DNA of 64,000 nt from Flavobacterium sp. N1994. GTDB taxonomy: Bacteria; Bacteroidota; Bacteroidia; Flavobacteriales; Flavobacteriaceae. The notes beneath the pieces are model-generated. The model did not search any database. It worked only from the letters and a program-made list of their open reading frames with translations, and was not told where the DNA came from. Within the stretch, counting starts at the first letter, position 1; every line of letters starts with the position of its first letter. Of the stretch, positions 53,144 to 63,200 are shown piece after piece. The DNA lies in contig NZ_CP109999.1 in NCBI RefSeq assembly GCF_025947145.1, forward strand, positions 2,914,001 to 2,978,000. The letters run 5' to 3'. The position numbers and the translations under genes are program-made.

Positions 53144-54439
53144 TTACGAATTACGAATTACGAGTTTTGACAATTGTTCCGTTAGGCTTTTTCTAGAATA
53201 TTGCTGTAATCCAACCGCATGAACTTTCAAGTTTTGATTTTGGTATTCCTGATAGTACTTCAAAAGTAATGCTTTTAGTTTTTCTTTTTCGTTATAATTA
53301 AAGAAAACTCCAGTATTGGTTGTTGTAATGATTTCGGCAAAGTCAGAATCCTTTGGGCCAATGGCTACTATAGGTCTTTCAGAAACCATATATTCAAATA
53401 ACTTTCCTGGAATGATGCTTTTGGTATCTTGAGAATCGATTTCGATGAGTAATAAAACTTGTGATTTTCTTTGATGCTCCACCGCTTCTTGATGGGAGAC
53501 GTAGCCTAAATTTTGAATGTAATCTTTTAGTTTAAATTCGGTAATCGTATCCAAAACTTCTTGACTAGTGGCACCTATTAATTTTAGTCGGAAATCGTTT
53601 TTGAAGGGGGCATTTTCAGAAACTAATTCCTGTAATGCTTGCCAAAGTATCGTTGGATTTCTTTCGGATAAAAAGGAACCAATATGCGCTAAAGTAAACT
53701 TTTCGTCTAAAGCTTGTTTCTCGATTTTCTCCACATCATAGCCATTGGTAATGACTTCAATAGGTTTGGATGTTATGGCTTGGAACTCGGTTTTGGTAGT
53801 TTTGCTTGTGACAATTAGGGTATCGGCAGTTGTCAACACTTCTTTTTCTAATGCTTTGTGTTTCTTTTCGGCATACGAAGATAATTTCAAAGCTTTGTGA
53901 TACCCAATGGTAGTCCAAGGATCACGGAAATCGGCAAACCATTTTACATCTAATTCTTTTTTTAGTGCTAGACCAATTAAATGCAAACTATGCGGCGGTC
54001 CCGATGTAACAATGGTATCAATATTATTTTCCTGGATGTATTTTTTAAGATACTTTACAGATGGAGTCACCCAAAGAAAACGCGCATCAGGAATAAAGAG
54101 ATTGCCTCGAACCCAGAGCAAAGTCTTTTCTAAAAAAGATTGTTTCTTCTGATTGGGAATGATACCCGAACTGATTTTCTTGGTTTTGCTTTTACCAAAA
54201 AAAGAAGCCAAACCATAAGGTTCGAAGATGGGTCTTTTGAGAATAATTGCCTTTTCTGAAACTTCGCTTTCTAATCCGTTATCAATAATAGGATAGGTTG
54301 GATTTTCAGGAATGTAGACTATCGGCTGGATATTAAAATCGGGTAAATATTTGACAAACTTTAACCAACGTTGCACTCCCGGTCCGCCTGCTGGGGGCCA
54401 ATAATAAGTGATGATTAAAAGTTTCTTTGGTGCTGACAT
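53144..54439 (-). CDS. GT4-family glycosyltransferase
   Basis: Cytosolic or membrane-associated glycosyltransferase of 431 residues, GT-B fold. The N-terminal domain starts 'KKLLIITYYWPPAGGPGVQRWLKFVKYL', a common form in Bacteroidetes GT4 enzymes, with 'TSGPPHSLHLIGLALKK' and 'WFADFRDPWTTIGYHK'. The C-terminal domain has 'LAHIGSFLSERNPTILWQAL', 'LGYVSHQEAVEHQRKSQVLLLI' and 'IIPGKLFEYMVSERPIVAIGP', the usual donor-binding segment with EYMVS. Donor and acceptor sugars are unknown. Its start codon shares one base with the YfhO stop (TAATG), indicating translational coupling, and the flippase follows. Confidence 0.9.
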   Translation of the reverse strand: MSAPKKLLIITYYWPPAGGPGVQRWLKFVKYLPDFNIQPIVYIPENPTYPIIDNGLESEVSEKAIILKRPIFEPYGLASFFGKSKTKKISSGIIPNQKKQSFLEKTLLWVRGNLFIPDARFLWVTPSVKYLKKYIQENNIDTIVTSGPPHSLHLIGLALKKELDVKWFADFRDPWTTIGYHKALKLSSYAEKKHKALEKEVLTTADTLIVTSKTTKTEFQAITSKPIEVITNGYDVEKIEKQALDEKFTLAHIGSFLSERNPTILWQALQELVSENAPFKNDFRLKLIGATSQEVLDTITEFKLKDYIQNLGYVSHQEAVEHQRKSQVLLLIEIDSQDTKSIIPGKLFEYMVSERPIVAIGPKDSDFAEIITTTNTGVFFNYNEKEKLKALLLKYYQEYQNQNLKVHAVGLQQYSRKSLTEQLSKLVIRNS

Positions 54440-56934
54440 TACGTCTTTTTTCTGTTATCTAAATATACGCCAGCTATAATGGCCAATACCATAACTATAA
54501 AGCTAATCAGTGCAATAAGGCTTCCCGTTTTTACCACTTGTGGCTCAAATTTGAACTCGATGGTGTGTTTTCCTTTTGGGATAAACATACCTCTTAAGGT
54601 GTAATCTACTTTTTGGATATCGCTTTCCTTGCCATCGATAGTAGCTTTCCAGCCATTTTTATAATAGATTTCAGAAAAGACAGCATAGCCATTATTGGTG
54701 TTATTAGAAGTGTATATCAAATGGTTTGGTTTGTATAAATCGAGTTTTATAAAAGCTAAACTATCTTTAGCAAATGGCAAAGAGATTTCAAAAGACTTTT
54801 CATCTTTTTCTTTTTGTCTAACAGCGATTTCTTTAGTATCAATTTTTCCTAAAGCTTTCAGTTCTTCATCAGCAGAATTAACAGCCTCAATTTTAGTTAC
54901 AAACCAAGCATTCCCATTATGAAACGGATTTACAATTGGAATATCGCCTTTTTCAGTGCCAACGATTAAATACTTAATATTGAAGGCATTGATAACTGGG
55001 AGACTTTTAGAAAGTGATAGTGTTTTAGGGTCGATAATGCTACCCAAATCCGACATGCTTTTTTCTATTTGGTACTCGTACACTTCTTTGAAGCGTCTAG
55101 GCATAACGGCACTATAACCTCCAATGGATTTGTGGAAGTAAGAAGAACGTGGACTGTAAATTCCTCCAGCTACTTCGTATACTCTAAAGTTTGTAGTGTC
55201 TTGTAGTATCAAAGAATCTGCTTGGGTGGCTTGGTAAGGAAGGTCTACCTCTTGAGCGCTTCTGAATTGTTTTCCATCATTACTAACATAATTTTTATCT
55301 ACAAAGAACAAATCGCCCACCATGAATATTCCAATTAAAATCACAGCGGTATTGGCAGCCAGTTTATTTTTGATATAAAAATAAAGTACTCCAAAACTAA
55401 CCGCAATTAAAAACCCAGAACGTAATAAATCGGCAGAATACAAATCTTTTCTATCTTCTTTCAGCGCGTCTATGAATTGAGGTCCGAATGCTTTATCAGG
55501 ATGTTGTTTTAAAGCTTCAATAAGTTGGCTATCAATTTCACCTGAGAAATGGAACATGCTTTTGCAAACAAAGAGTAAAACTATAATTCCTAAGGTTGTG
55601 GCTCCTGTTTTCCATAAGCTTTTCCAACGATTTTCTTCATCCGTAAAGAAGGATTGCAGTCCCATAATAGCTAAAGCAGGTATGCACAATTCTAATAAAA
55701 CTTGAATAGAAGACACAGCTCTAAACTTGTCATACATCGGAACATAATCAATGAAGAAGTCTGTCAGTACCGATAAGTTTTTACCCCAAGAAAGGAGTAA
55801 TGAGAATACAGCTCCGGCAACTAGAGCGTATTTTATTTTACGTTTGTCATGATACAATGCCAATACAAAAAGGAAGAAAACAACTGCTCCAATATAAGCG
55901 GGCGCTGCTACTTGTGGTTGGTCTCCCCAATAGGTTACTGCGTAGTTGTCGGTAAGTTGTTTTGCTTCTTCAGAAGAGGCACCATAATTCAACATAAAAT
56001 TGTAGACATGAGAATCTTCTCCTAGCTTTTGGTTATTACCGCCTCCAAATAATCGAGGAGAAAATAAGTTTAGACTTTCTACAATTCCATAACTATATTC
56101 AGTGATATAATCTCTGTCCATTGAAATGTTGCCTTCTTTTTTAGTACCATCCGTGTTGAAAGTCAATTCGCTTTTTCCACGAGTACTGAAATCAGTGTAT
56201 TCTTTGGTTGCCATTAAACTTGTGGCATTTACGCCGACTGCAAGAATTATTGCGACTATAAATGTCCCTATGATTTTAGGTAACGATTTTAAGTCCTTTT
56301 CTTGATAAAGTTGGTACACAAAAAAGAAACCCATTACTATCAAAAGCAACAATAAATAATAAGTCATCTGGAAGTGATTGGCTGTAATTTCGAGAGCAAC
56401 GGCCAGCATGGTTAGAATTCCACCATGAATATATTTCTTTCGGAAGACTAGAATAAACCCAGCTACTACAAACGGCATATACCCAATGGCATGGGCTTTG
56501 GCATTATGTCCAACGCCGAGAATCACAATCAAATAGGTTGATAATCCGAAGGCAAGTGCTCCAAAGAAAGCTTTTAAAGGATCAACTCTAAAGACTAACA
56601 TTAAGGCATAAAATCCTAAAAAGTAGAGGGATAAATAATCCGCGGGGCGAGGAAGAAAACGAATAGCGTTATCCAACATTCCGATATAATCATTTGGGTA
56701 ATTAGCTCCTGATTGATAAGTGGGCATACCACCAAAGGATGAGTTTGTCCAATAAGGTTCGGTATGAGTTTCGGCTCTGAAGTCGATTTGCTCTTTGGCC
56801 ATTCCAGTATATTTTGCAATATCGGATTGGTAGATTTTTTTGCCTTGAATAACGGGATAGAAGTAGACTAAAGAGATAATAATGAAACCAATAATGGCTA
56901 ATAGATGTGGATATAACTTTTGCAGTTGCTTCAT
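54439..56934 (-). CDS. YfhO-family membrane protein
   Basis: Large polytopic inner-membrane protein of 831 residues, with about thirteen hydrophobic segments and a long extracytoplasmic C-terminal region closed by a last helix (about 800-825). The family was described in Gram-positives, where YfhO and relatives act in glycosylation of surface polymers; GT-C-like topology is likely. Marks include the first loop 'GKKIYQSDIAKYTGMAKEQIDFRAET' and 'PYWTNSSFGGMPTYQSGANYPN', and the C-terminal 'GYAVFSEIYYKNGWKATIDGKE ... LRGMFIPKGKHTIEFKFEP'. It overlaps the glycosyltransferase gene, and the flippase follows. Specific function in Bacteroidetes is untested. Confidence 0.87.
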   Translation of the reverse strand: MKQLQKLYPHLLAIIGFIIISLVYFYPVIQGKKIYQSDIAKYTGMAKEQIDFRAETHTEPYWTNSSFGGMPTYQSGANYPNDYIGMLDNAIRFLPRPADYLSLYFLGFYALMLVFRVDPLKAFFGALAFGLSTYLIVILGVGHNAKAHAIGYMPFVVAGFILVFRKKYIHGGILTMLAVALEITANHFQMTYYLLLLLIVMGFFFVYQLYQEKDLKSLPKIIGTFIVAIILAVGVNATSLMATKEYTDFSTRGKSELTFNTDGTKKEGNISMDRDYITEYSYGIVESLNLFSPRLFGGGNNQKLGEDSHVYNFMLNYGASSEEAKQLTDNYAVTYWGDQPQVAAPAYIGAVVFFLFVLALYHDKRKIKYALVAGAVFSLLLSWGKNLSVLTDFFIDYVPMYDKFRAVSSIQVLLELCIPALAIMGLQSFFTDEENRWKSLWKTGATTLGIIVLLFVCKSMFHFSGEIDSQLIEALKQHPDKAFGPQFIDALKEDRKDLYSADLLRSGFLIAVSFGVLYFYIKNKLAANTAVILIGIFMVGDLFFVDKNYVSNDGKQFRSAQEVDLPYQATQADSLILQDTTNFRVYEVAGGIYSPRSSYFHKSIGGYSAVMPRRFKEVYEYQIEKSMSDLGSIIDPKTLSLSKSLPVINAFNIKYLIVGTEKGDIPIVNPFHNGNAWFVTKIEAVNSADEELKALGKIDTKEIAVRQKEKDEKSFEISLPFAKDSLAFIKLDLYKPNHLIYTSNNTNNGYAVFSEIYYKNGWKATIDGKESDIQKVDYTLRGMFIPKGKHTIEFKFEPQVVKTGSLIALISFIVMVLAIIAGVYLDNRKKT

Positions 56935-57023
56935 TTAATTTGGTTTTTTTCCGCTGCGCTTCAAACAATTCAGCTACGCTTCGGGTGTGGTTTAGGTAAG
57001 GTGTTCCTGATTGGAGTACTAAA

Positions 57024-57275
57024 TTATTCTATTTCTTCAAAATCAACATAGTCGCCTACGATTTTTTTCTCTTTTGGTTTTTCAGAAGAAGTAGCTTGTG
57101 ACTGAGTTTGTTGTTGATAATTTTGCTGTTGTTGTTGGAATTGCTGCGAAGCTTTTTCGACTACTTTTTTGGCAATGACTGGTAAAAATAAACGGGCTAG
57201 GAATTTAGCAGCATAATAAAAAACTATTATGAAGATAAGCGTATCAATAAGTCCGTTGAAAGATGCGGTTTCCAT
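57024..57275 (-). CDS. Small membrane protein, DUF4834-like
   Basis: Protein of 83 residues: an N-terminal hydrophobic helix ('LIDTLIFIIVFYYAAKFLARLFLPVI', split here in description), a Gln-rich stretch at about 43-60 and an acidic end 'GDYVDFEEIE'. I choose ATG 57275 rather than the in-frame ATG 57311 because a -7 element (57293-57300) lies between them. The pattern of a short N-terminal helix, basic-Gln linker and 'vgdYVDfEEi' tail matches proteins called DUF4834 in Flavobacteria. Function unknown. YfhO follows 90 bases downstream. Confidence 0.65.
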   Translation of the reverse strand: METASFNGLIDTLIFIIVFYYAAKFLARLFLPVIAKKVVEKASQQFQQQQQNYQQQTQSQATSSEKPKEKKIVGDYVDFEEIE

Positions 57276-57292
57276 TGTTAAAATAATTTTGT

Positions 57293-57300
57293 CAAAAATA
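57293..57300 (-). promoter_or_regulatory. -7 promoter element of the DUF4834-like gene
   Basis: Minus-strand TATTTTTG fits TAnnTTTG, about 18 bases upstream of ATG 57275 and downstream of the alternative ATG 57311. It may also serve the YfhO-GT4-flippase run. Confidence 0.55.
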
Positions 57301-57356
57301 CTAAATTCCACAATTTAAATTTCGCTTTGCCGTCTTAAATAAATGATAAAATATAT

Positions 57357-57364
57357 TACTTTTG
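57357..57364 (+). promoter_or_regulatory. -7 promoter element of the barrel-like protein gene
   Basis: TACTTTTG, identical to the elements before proC and pafA, with its first base 43 bases before ATG 57400. A TTTG 27 bases upstream is too far for a normal -33. Confidence 0.55.
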
Positions 57365-57399
57365 GTTGACAAAGATTCAATGCTTAATCTCCTTGCTTT

Positions 57400-58365
57400 A
57401 TGATGAATTTAAAAAAAATGTTAGTGGCTGGTTTTCTTCTAATTTCAGCTACTCAATATGCACAATATACTGATATTATAAATTCCAATAGACCTGGTAA
57501 GTCTATGTCAGCATTTTCCGTTGGAAAAACAGTGATTCAAGCTGAGGCAGGATTGTATGCTATTAGAGAAAAGCATGATTTATTGCGATATCAAGCCAAC
57601 GGTTTTGGGACTGAATTAGATGTTAGATACGGTGCTTTTTTTGATCAATTTGAATTTGATTTAAATACTCAATACCAATATGATTGGTATGAAGCTCCTC
57701 TGGTAAATGATACTAGAGGCGGTTTTAAACAAGTTACTGTTGGGGCAAAATATTTGGTTTATGATCCATTTATAAAAGAAGACAAGCCCAATTTATATAG
57801 TTGGAGAGCTAATCATAGTTTCAAATGGAGCCAATTTATTCCAGCTGTTGCGGTTTATGCCGGAGTGAATTTAAAATTTGGGAACAATCCGTTTACTTTT
57901 CCATCGGACAAAACTATAAGCCCCAAATTGATGGTAATTACACAGCATCATTTTGGAACTAAATGGGTTTGGGTTAATAATATTATTGCGGATAAATACA
58001 TGACGGATTATCCAACGCTGGGTTTTATATCCACAATGACGAGAGGATTTAATATGCGTTGGTCAGGGTTTTTGGAGTTTCAAGGATATAAAAGTGATTA
58101 TTATGCAGATACTGTATTTCGTTTAGGAGCGGCTTATTTGGTTCGTGAAAATATTCAGTTGGATGCTTCATTTAGTAAAAACGTAAAAGAAACACCATCG
58201 TTGCTTTTGGTCAATATTGGGATGGCTTGGCGTTTTGATAGTAATTATGAAGTCAATTACAAAAGAGTAAAAGGCGATAAAAAAGATAAAAAGAAAGATA
58301 AAGAATCAAAAAAAGATAAAGGCAAAAAGCGTAAAGACGAAGTAGAATTAGAAAAGACCAAATAA
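57400..58365 (+). CDS. Putative outer-membrane beta-barrel protein
   Basis: Exported protein of 321 residues with signal peptide MMNLKKMLVAGFLLISATQYAQ. The mature part starts 'DIINSNRPGKSMSAFSVGKTVIQAEAGLY' and consists of alternating-strand sequence rich in aromatic residues, like proteins annotated as transporters of the phenol MetA-pathway type. Unusually, it ends in a Lys/Asp-rich tail of about 40 residues ('KKDKKKDKESKKDKGKK' is its core) that would lie in the periplasm or outside. The next gene starts immediately after its stop (TAAATG), so the two are coupled. Function unknown. Confidence 0.65.
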   Translation: MMNLKKMLVAGFLLISATQYAQYTDIINSNRPGKSMSAFSVGKTVIQAEAGLYAIREKHDLLRYQANGFGTELDVRYGAFFDQFEFDLNTQYQYDWYEAPLVNDTRGGFKQVTVGAKYLVYDPFIKEDKPNLYSWRANHSFKWSQFIPAVAVYAGVNLKFGNNPFTFPSDKTISPKLMVITQHHFGTKWVWVNNIIADKYMTDYPTLGFISTMTRGFNMRWSGFLEFQGYKSDYYADTVFRLGAAYLVRENIQLDASFSKNVKETPSLLLVNIGMAWRFDSNYEVNYKRVKGDKKDKKKDKESKKDKGKKRKDEVELEKTK

Positions 58366-59484
58366 ATGATTACAATAGTCGAAGCCAATACTAAAAAACT
58401 ACTTAAGGAGTTTGTGTTATTTCCTTTTTTCCTATATAAAAATAATCCTTATTGGGTTCCACCATTAATTAATGATGAGTTAGATACTTTTGACAAATCA
58501 AAAAACCCAGCCTTTAAATCGGCAGAAGCTACTTTTTATTTGGCTTACCAAAAGGATAAAATTGTTGGGAGAATTGCTGCTATCATCAATTGGGATGAAG
58601 TAAATCATCAGAAAAAGCGTAAAGTGCGTTTTGGTTGGTGGGATGTAATAGATGATATAGAGGTGACCAAAGCATTGCTTGAGAAAGTTTATGAATTGGG
58701 CAAAAAAAACAAGTTGGAATATGTAGAAGGACCAATGGGTTTTTCAAATTTGGATAAAGTAGGGGTGCTGACGGAAGGTTTTGATGAAATTGGATCTATG
58801 ATTACTTGGTATAATTTTCCGTACTATAAAGACCATTTAGAAAAGTTAGTCTACGTTAAGGAGAAAGAATATCTCGAAAACAAGTTTCCGTTTACTAATG
58901 TAAAGACAGAGTTTTTTGTAAAACCTAATGAGTTGATAAAAAGACGATACCAACTTACAGCATTAAATTTTACAAATACCAAAGATATTCTACCTTATGT
59001 AGACAAAATGTTTGACTTATTCAACGCATCCTATGCTAACTTGTCTTCGTTTGTTGCTATTACCGATGTTCAAAAGGAATATTTTAAAAAGAAATACATC
59101 AGTTTCATCAATCCTGAATACATCAAATTTGTTATGGATAAAGATGATAATATGGTTGCCTTTAGTATCGTTATGCCAAGTTTTTCAGAAGCATTGCAAA
59201 AGACCAAAGGTAAATTATTTCCTTTTGGATTTTATCACTTACTTAAAGCTAAAAAAGAGAGCAAAGATGTACTCTTCTATTTAATAGGTATTGACCCAGA
59301 ATATCAGAGCAAAGGAGTTACCGCCATTATTTTCAATGAATACTATATTACCTTTAAAGAGAAAAAGATTCAAAACTGTATTAGAACTCCAGAATTAGAA
59401 GACAATCACGCAATTCACAACATGTGGAAGCATTTTGAGCCCGTAACTTTCAAAAGACGAAGAACTTATAAGTTGGATTTATAA
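58366..59484 (+). CDS. GNAT-fold acetyltransferase-like protein
   Basis: Cytosolic protein of 372 residues with GNAT-like features in both halves. The N-terminal half has 'NPYWVPPLINDELDTFDKSKNPAF' and 'FYLAYQKDKIVGRIAAIINWDEVNHQKK', followed by 'VEGPMGFSNLDKVGVLTEGFDEIGSMITWYNFPYY', which is conserved in a large uncharacterised bacterial family. The C-terminal half has 'MVAFSIVMPSFSEALQK' and 'YLIGIDPEYQSKGVTAIIF', resembling the acetyl-CoA loop. Substrate unknown. It directly follows the barrel-like gene with no spacer and ends in a strong terminator. Confidence 0.75.
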   Translation: MITIVEANTKKLLKEFVLFPFFLYKNNPYWVPPLINDELDTFDKSKNPAFKSAEATFYLAYQKDKIVGRIAAIINWDEVNHQKKRKVRFGWWDVIDDIEVTKALLEKVYELGKKNKLEYVEGPMGFSNLDKVGVLTEGFDEIGSMITWYNFPYYKDHLEKLVYVKEKEYLENKFPFTNVKTEFFVKPNELIKRRYQLTALNFTNTKDILPYVDKMFDLFNASYANLSSFVAITDVQKEYFKKKYISFINPEYIKFVMDKDDNMVAFSIVMPSFSEALQKTKGKLFPFGFYHLLKAKKESKDVLFYLIGIDPEYQSKGVTAIIFNEYYITFKEKKIQNCIRTPELEDNHAIHNMWKHFEPVTFKRRRTYKLDL

Positions 59485-59507
59485 AGCTGATGGGATTTAT
59501 AAAAAAT

Positions 59508-59531
59508 AACCTCTTTGGAAACGAAGAGGTT
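59508..59531 (+). terminator. Terminator after the GNAT-like gene
   Basis: AACCTCTT stem (59508-59515 with 59524-59531), extended by two further pairs around a GAAA loop, then TTTTTT. Strong intrinsic terminator. Confidence 0.9.
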
Positions 59532-60215
59532 TTTTTATGTGCAAAAGTAAATTTAGATTTTAATATAAAAAATATAAGAATATTTCTTTATAAATTAGTT
59601 AAAATGTGTACTTAATCGATTTTATTTGTATTTTAATCGATAAAATGTTTAATATTGTTATAGTGATTAAGCAGTTAAAAGTTCTACTGTAGAATTGTAA
59701 AAGAGTATTTATAATTGTACGAATAAAGTATCTTTTTTTGAATCCGAAAAATGAGATTTTATTTTTAACGTTAAAAATCTTACTAAATAAAAAAGAATGT
59801 ATTTCAACGGATATTTTTACACTTCACAGATAAAATCTTAGTTTAGATGTATTTTCTTTCGGTTATTAAATTCATTAAAATGTTAATATATAATATATTA
59901 ATTATCTATTTAACAAATAGAGTAAAATATATAAATAAAAAATGTTAAAAAAAATTAAATACAATAAAAACAATATTTTGTTGATAACTATTGATAAGTA
60001 ATTTTTAATAAAAAACCTACATTTTTAAGATGTTAAAATTTGCCAATCTTTTGATTTGAAAGCATTTAAAAAATAAAAATTATATATCATTGCAATACTA
60101 AATCCAAATGAAAAAAAATACTAAAACATATTTTAATTTAGTTGAAATGATAAAAGTAACTCTTGATAATTATATTTTATTAGAGCCAAAACTATCAAAT
60201 GAAAGACAATTATAC
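59532..60215 (+). other. Very AT-rich intergenic region before the NHL-repeat gene
   Basis: About 680 bp of extreme AT content without a credible gene. It holds a direct repeat TTAATCGAT at 59612-59620 and 59633-59641 (21-base spacing) and another, TTGATAA, at 59981 and 59991 (10-base spacing). An alternative in-frame start of the next gene is at 60108. I see no exact TAnnTTTG close to 60216. Confidence 0.6.
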
Positions 60216-63200
60216 ATGAAAAGAATTTTGTTATTACTTTTCATAGTAGCGTCTAACTCATTTCTTCTAGCACAAGTACCAAGCATATCTTATTCAGGGG
60301 TACAAAACAATTATATTATTAACAACGCAATCTCTCCACTAACACCAACAAATAGTGGAGGAGCTCCATCAGTTAGAGCTAATGTAGGGACCGTTGCTGG
60401 AAATGGAGTGTCTGGTTATGCAGATGGAACAATTGCGTCACCTAAATATTATAGTCCAACTGGAGTTGCTATTGCTACATCTGGAAACATTTATGTTGCG
60501 GATAGTCAAAATCATTGTATTCGAAAAATAACAGCTTCTGGTTTTGTGTCAACTTTTGCAGGGACTGGTATTCCTGGGTTTGCAAATGGAGATGGAACAG
60601 TTGCACAATTTAATTTACCTTATTCTATTGCTGTTGATGCTTCGGAAAATGTATACGTTACGGAATCTAATTCTAGTGCCATTCGAAAAATATCTTCACT
60701 AGGTGTAGTTTCGACACTTGCAGGAAATGTAACCACATCAGGTTATCTTGACGGGCAAGGTACTTCTGTTTTATTTTTGAACCCAAAAGGATTGGGAGTT
60801 GATGCATCTGGAAACGTTTACGTTGCGGATTCAGGTAACAATCGTATTAGAAAGATCTCAACATCAGGATTAGTGACAACAATTGCAGGAGACGGAACAG
60901 CTGGTTTTTTAGATGGTCAAGGAACTCTAGCTAAATTTAATAATCCTGTTGGTGTTGCTGTTAGTTCAAATGTAATATATATAAGCGATACATCTAACAA
61001 TCGTATCCGTGCAATATCAAATACTGGATTAGTAACAACTGTTGTAGGAAATGGTAGTCCTGGACTTGTTAATGGTCAGGGAATAGTCGCGCAATTTAAT
61101 GCCCCTAGAGCATTAGCTGCTGATACATCAGGAAATTTATACGTTGTTGATTATAATAATAATTGTATTCGAAAAATAAGTAATACTGGGTTGGTAACTA
61201 CCTTGTCAGGTACAGGTGGTTTTGGAGCAGTTAATGGGATAGGATCAGTGGCTACATTTAAATACCCAGAAGGAATTACTGTTGATTCTTCAGGTAATGC
61301 TTTTGTCGCTGATGTTACTAATAATTGTATTAGAAAAATAACTAACGTAGGAGATACATCAACATATTCTGGATCGGCTGTTCGTGGTTTAGAAAACGGG
61401 CAAGGAGGTACAATGGCAATGTTTAATAGTCCAGTAGCAGTTGCTGTTACATCAACAGGTATAATTTATGTTATAGATGATTTTAATTCTTGTATAAGAA
61501 AAGTTTCCACAAATGGTATTGTTTCTACACTTGCTGGTAACACCACTACTGGATTTGTTGATGGGCAAGGAGCAACAGCTTATTTTAATAATCCAAAAGG
61601 AATAGCACTTGATTCTGCTGGAAATATATATGTTGCAGATACCTTTAATAATTGTATTCGTAAAGTTACTAGCACAGGAATAGTAACAACTATTGCAGGT
61701 GATGGGACTGCGGGTTATCTTGATGGTCAAGGTGCTGCTGCAAAATTTAACAATCCTTACAGTTTAACTGTTGATGCTTCTGGAAATATATATGTTGCAG
61801 ATACCAAAAACAGTCGTATTAGAAAAATAAGTACTACTGGTATGGTAACTACAGTTGCAGGATATATTCTTTCAGGATATGCAGATGGTGCATCAACCAT
61901 AGCTAGGTTTAAGAATCCGCAAGGGATAGCTATTGATAATGCAACAGGTATTATATATGTAGCTGATACAGCAAATAACAGAATTAGAAAAATAGCAACT
62001 GATGGAACTGTAAGTACATTTGCGGGTAGTTTTGCTGGTTATACAGAAGGTCAAGGAACATTAGCTAATTTTTATAATCCAATTGGAATTACTCTTGATA
62101 CATCAGGAAATATTTATGTTGGAGATTACTATAATTCAGTTATTAGAAAAATTACAAACACGGGATTAGTTAGTACATATGCTGGTGATGGTTCTAGTAA
62201 TTATGTTGATGGAATTGGCAATGTTGCTTCATTCTATTTTCCTGTTGGCGTAACAACGGATTTATCTGGAAATGTATTCGTCGCAGATTCCTACACTCAA
62301 CGTATAAGAAAAATAACTTCAATTGATCCATATACAATTACTCCAAACTTACCACTTGGAATTAATTTTAATACTACTACTGGTGTTTTGTCTGGTACTC
62401 CAACAGAAGTTAAAGCAACAACGGTTTACACTATTTCAGCTTCTAATTATAGTGGGACAGGAACAACAACAATAAGTTTTGCAACTGCTGCTTCAGGAAC
62501 AACTCCACCTGCGCCAATAGCAACATCACAAACATTCTGTAATGGAGCCACTGTTTCAAATTTGGTAGCTACTGGAACTTCACTGCAATGGTATAACATA
62601 GCAACAGGAGGAACAGCATTAGCTTCAACAACACCATTAACTACAGGGAATTATTATGTTTCACAAACCGTAAACTCAATAGAAAGTGCTAGAACAACTG
62701 TTGCAGTAACTGTTAATATAACTGCTGTACCAACAGCAACGTCTCAAACATTCTGTAATGGAGCTACTATTGCTAATTTAGTTGCTAGTGGAACTTCATT
62801 AAAATGGTATACTGTTACAACTGGAGGAACAGCATTAGCCTCAACTACAGTATTGGCTACCGGGAATTATTATGTATCACAAACATTAAATTCATGTGAG
62901 AGCTCAAGAATTGCAGTCAATGTTACTTTAAATACGACCGCACCTCCTATATCAACTTCACAAACATTTTGTAATGGAGTTACAGTTGCCAATTTGGTAG
63001 CCACAGGAACTTCTCTGCAATGGTATAACATAGCAACGGGAGGAACAGCATTAGGGTCAACTTTACCATTAACTACCGGAAATTATTATGTATCACAAAC
63101 ATTAAATTTATGCGAAAGTACTAGAACAGCAGTATCTGTAACAATAAATAATACCATTGCACCAACAGCATCGGCACAGACTTTTTGTAATTCAGCTACT

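Noticed and set aside
56940..56990. GCTGCGCTTC / GCTACGCTTC imperfect direct repeat before YfhO as mobile-element remnant
   Set aside because: Only two short copies, no inverted ends or target duplication; too little evidence.
61452..61730. Antisense gene inside the NHL region
   Set aside because: Shadow of the repeat codons; the sense frame is clearly coding.
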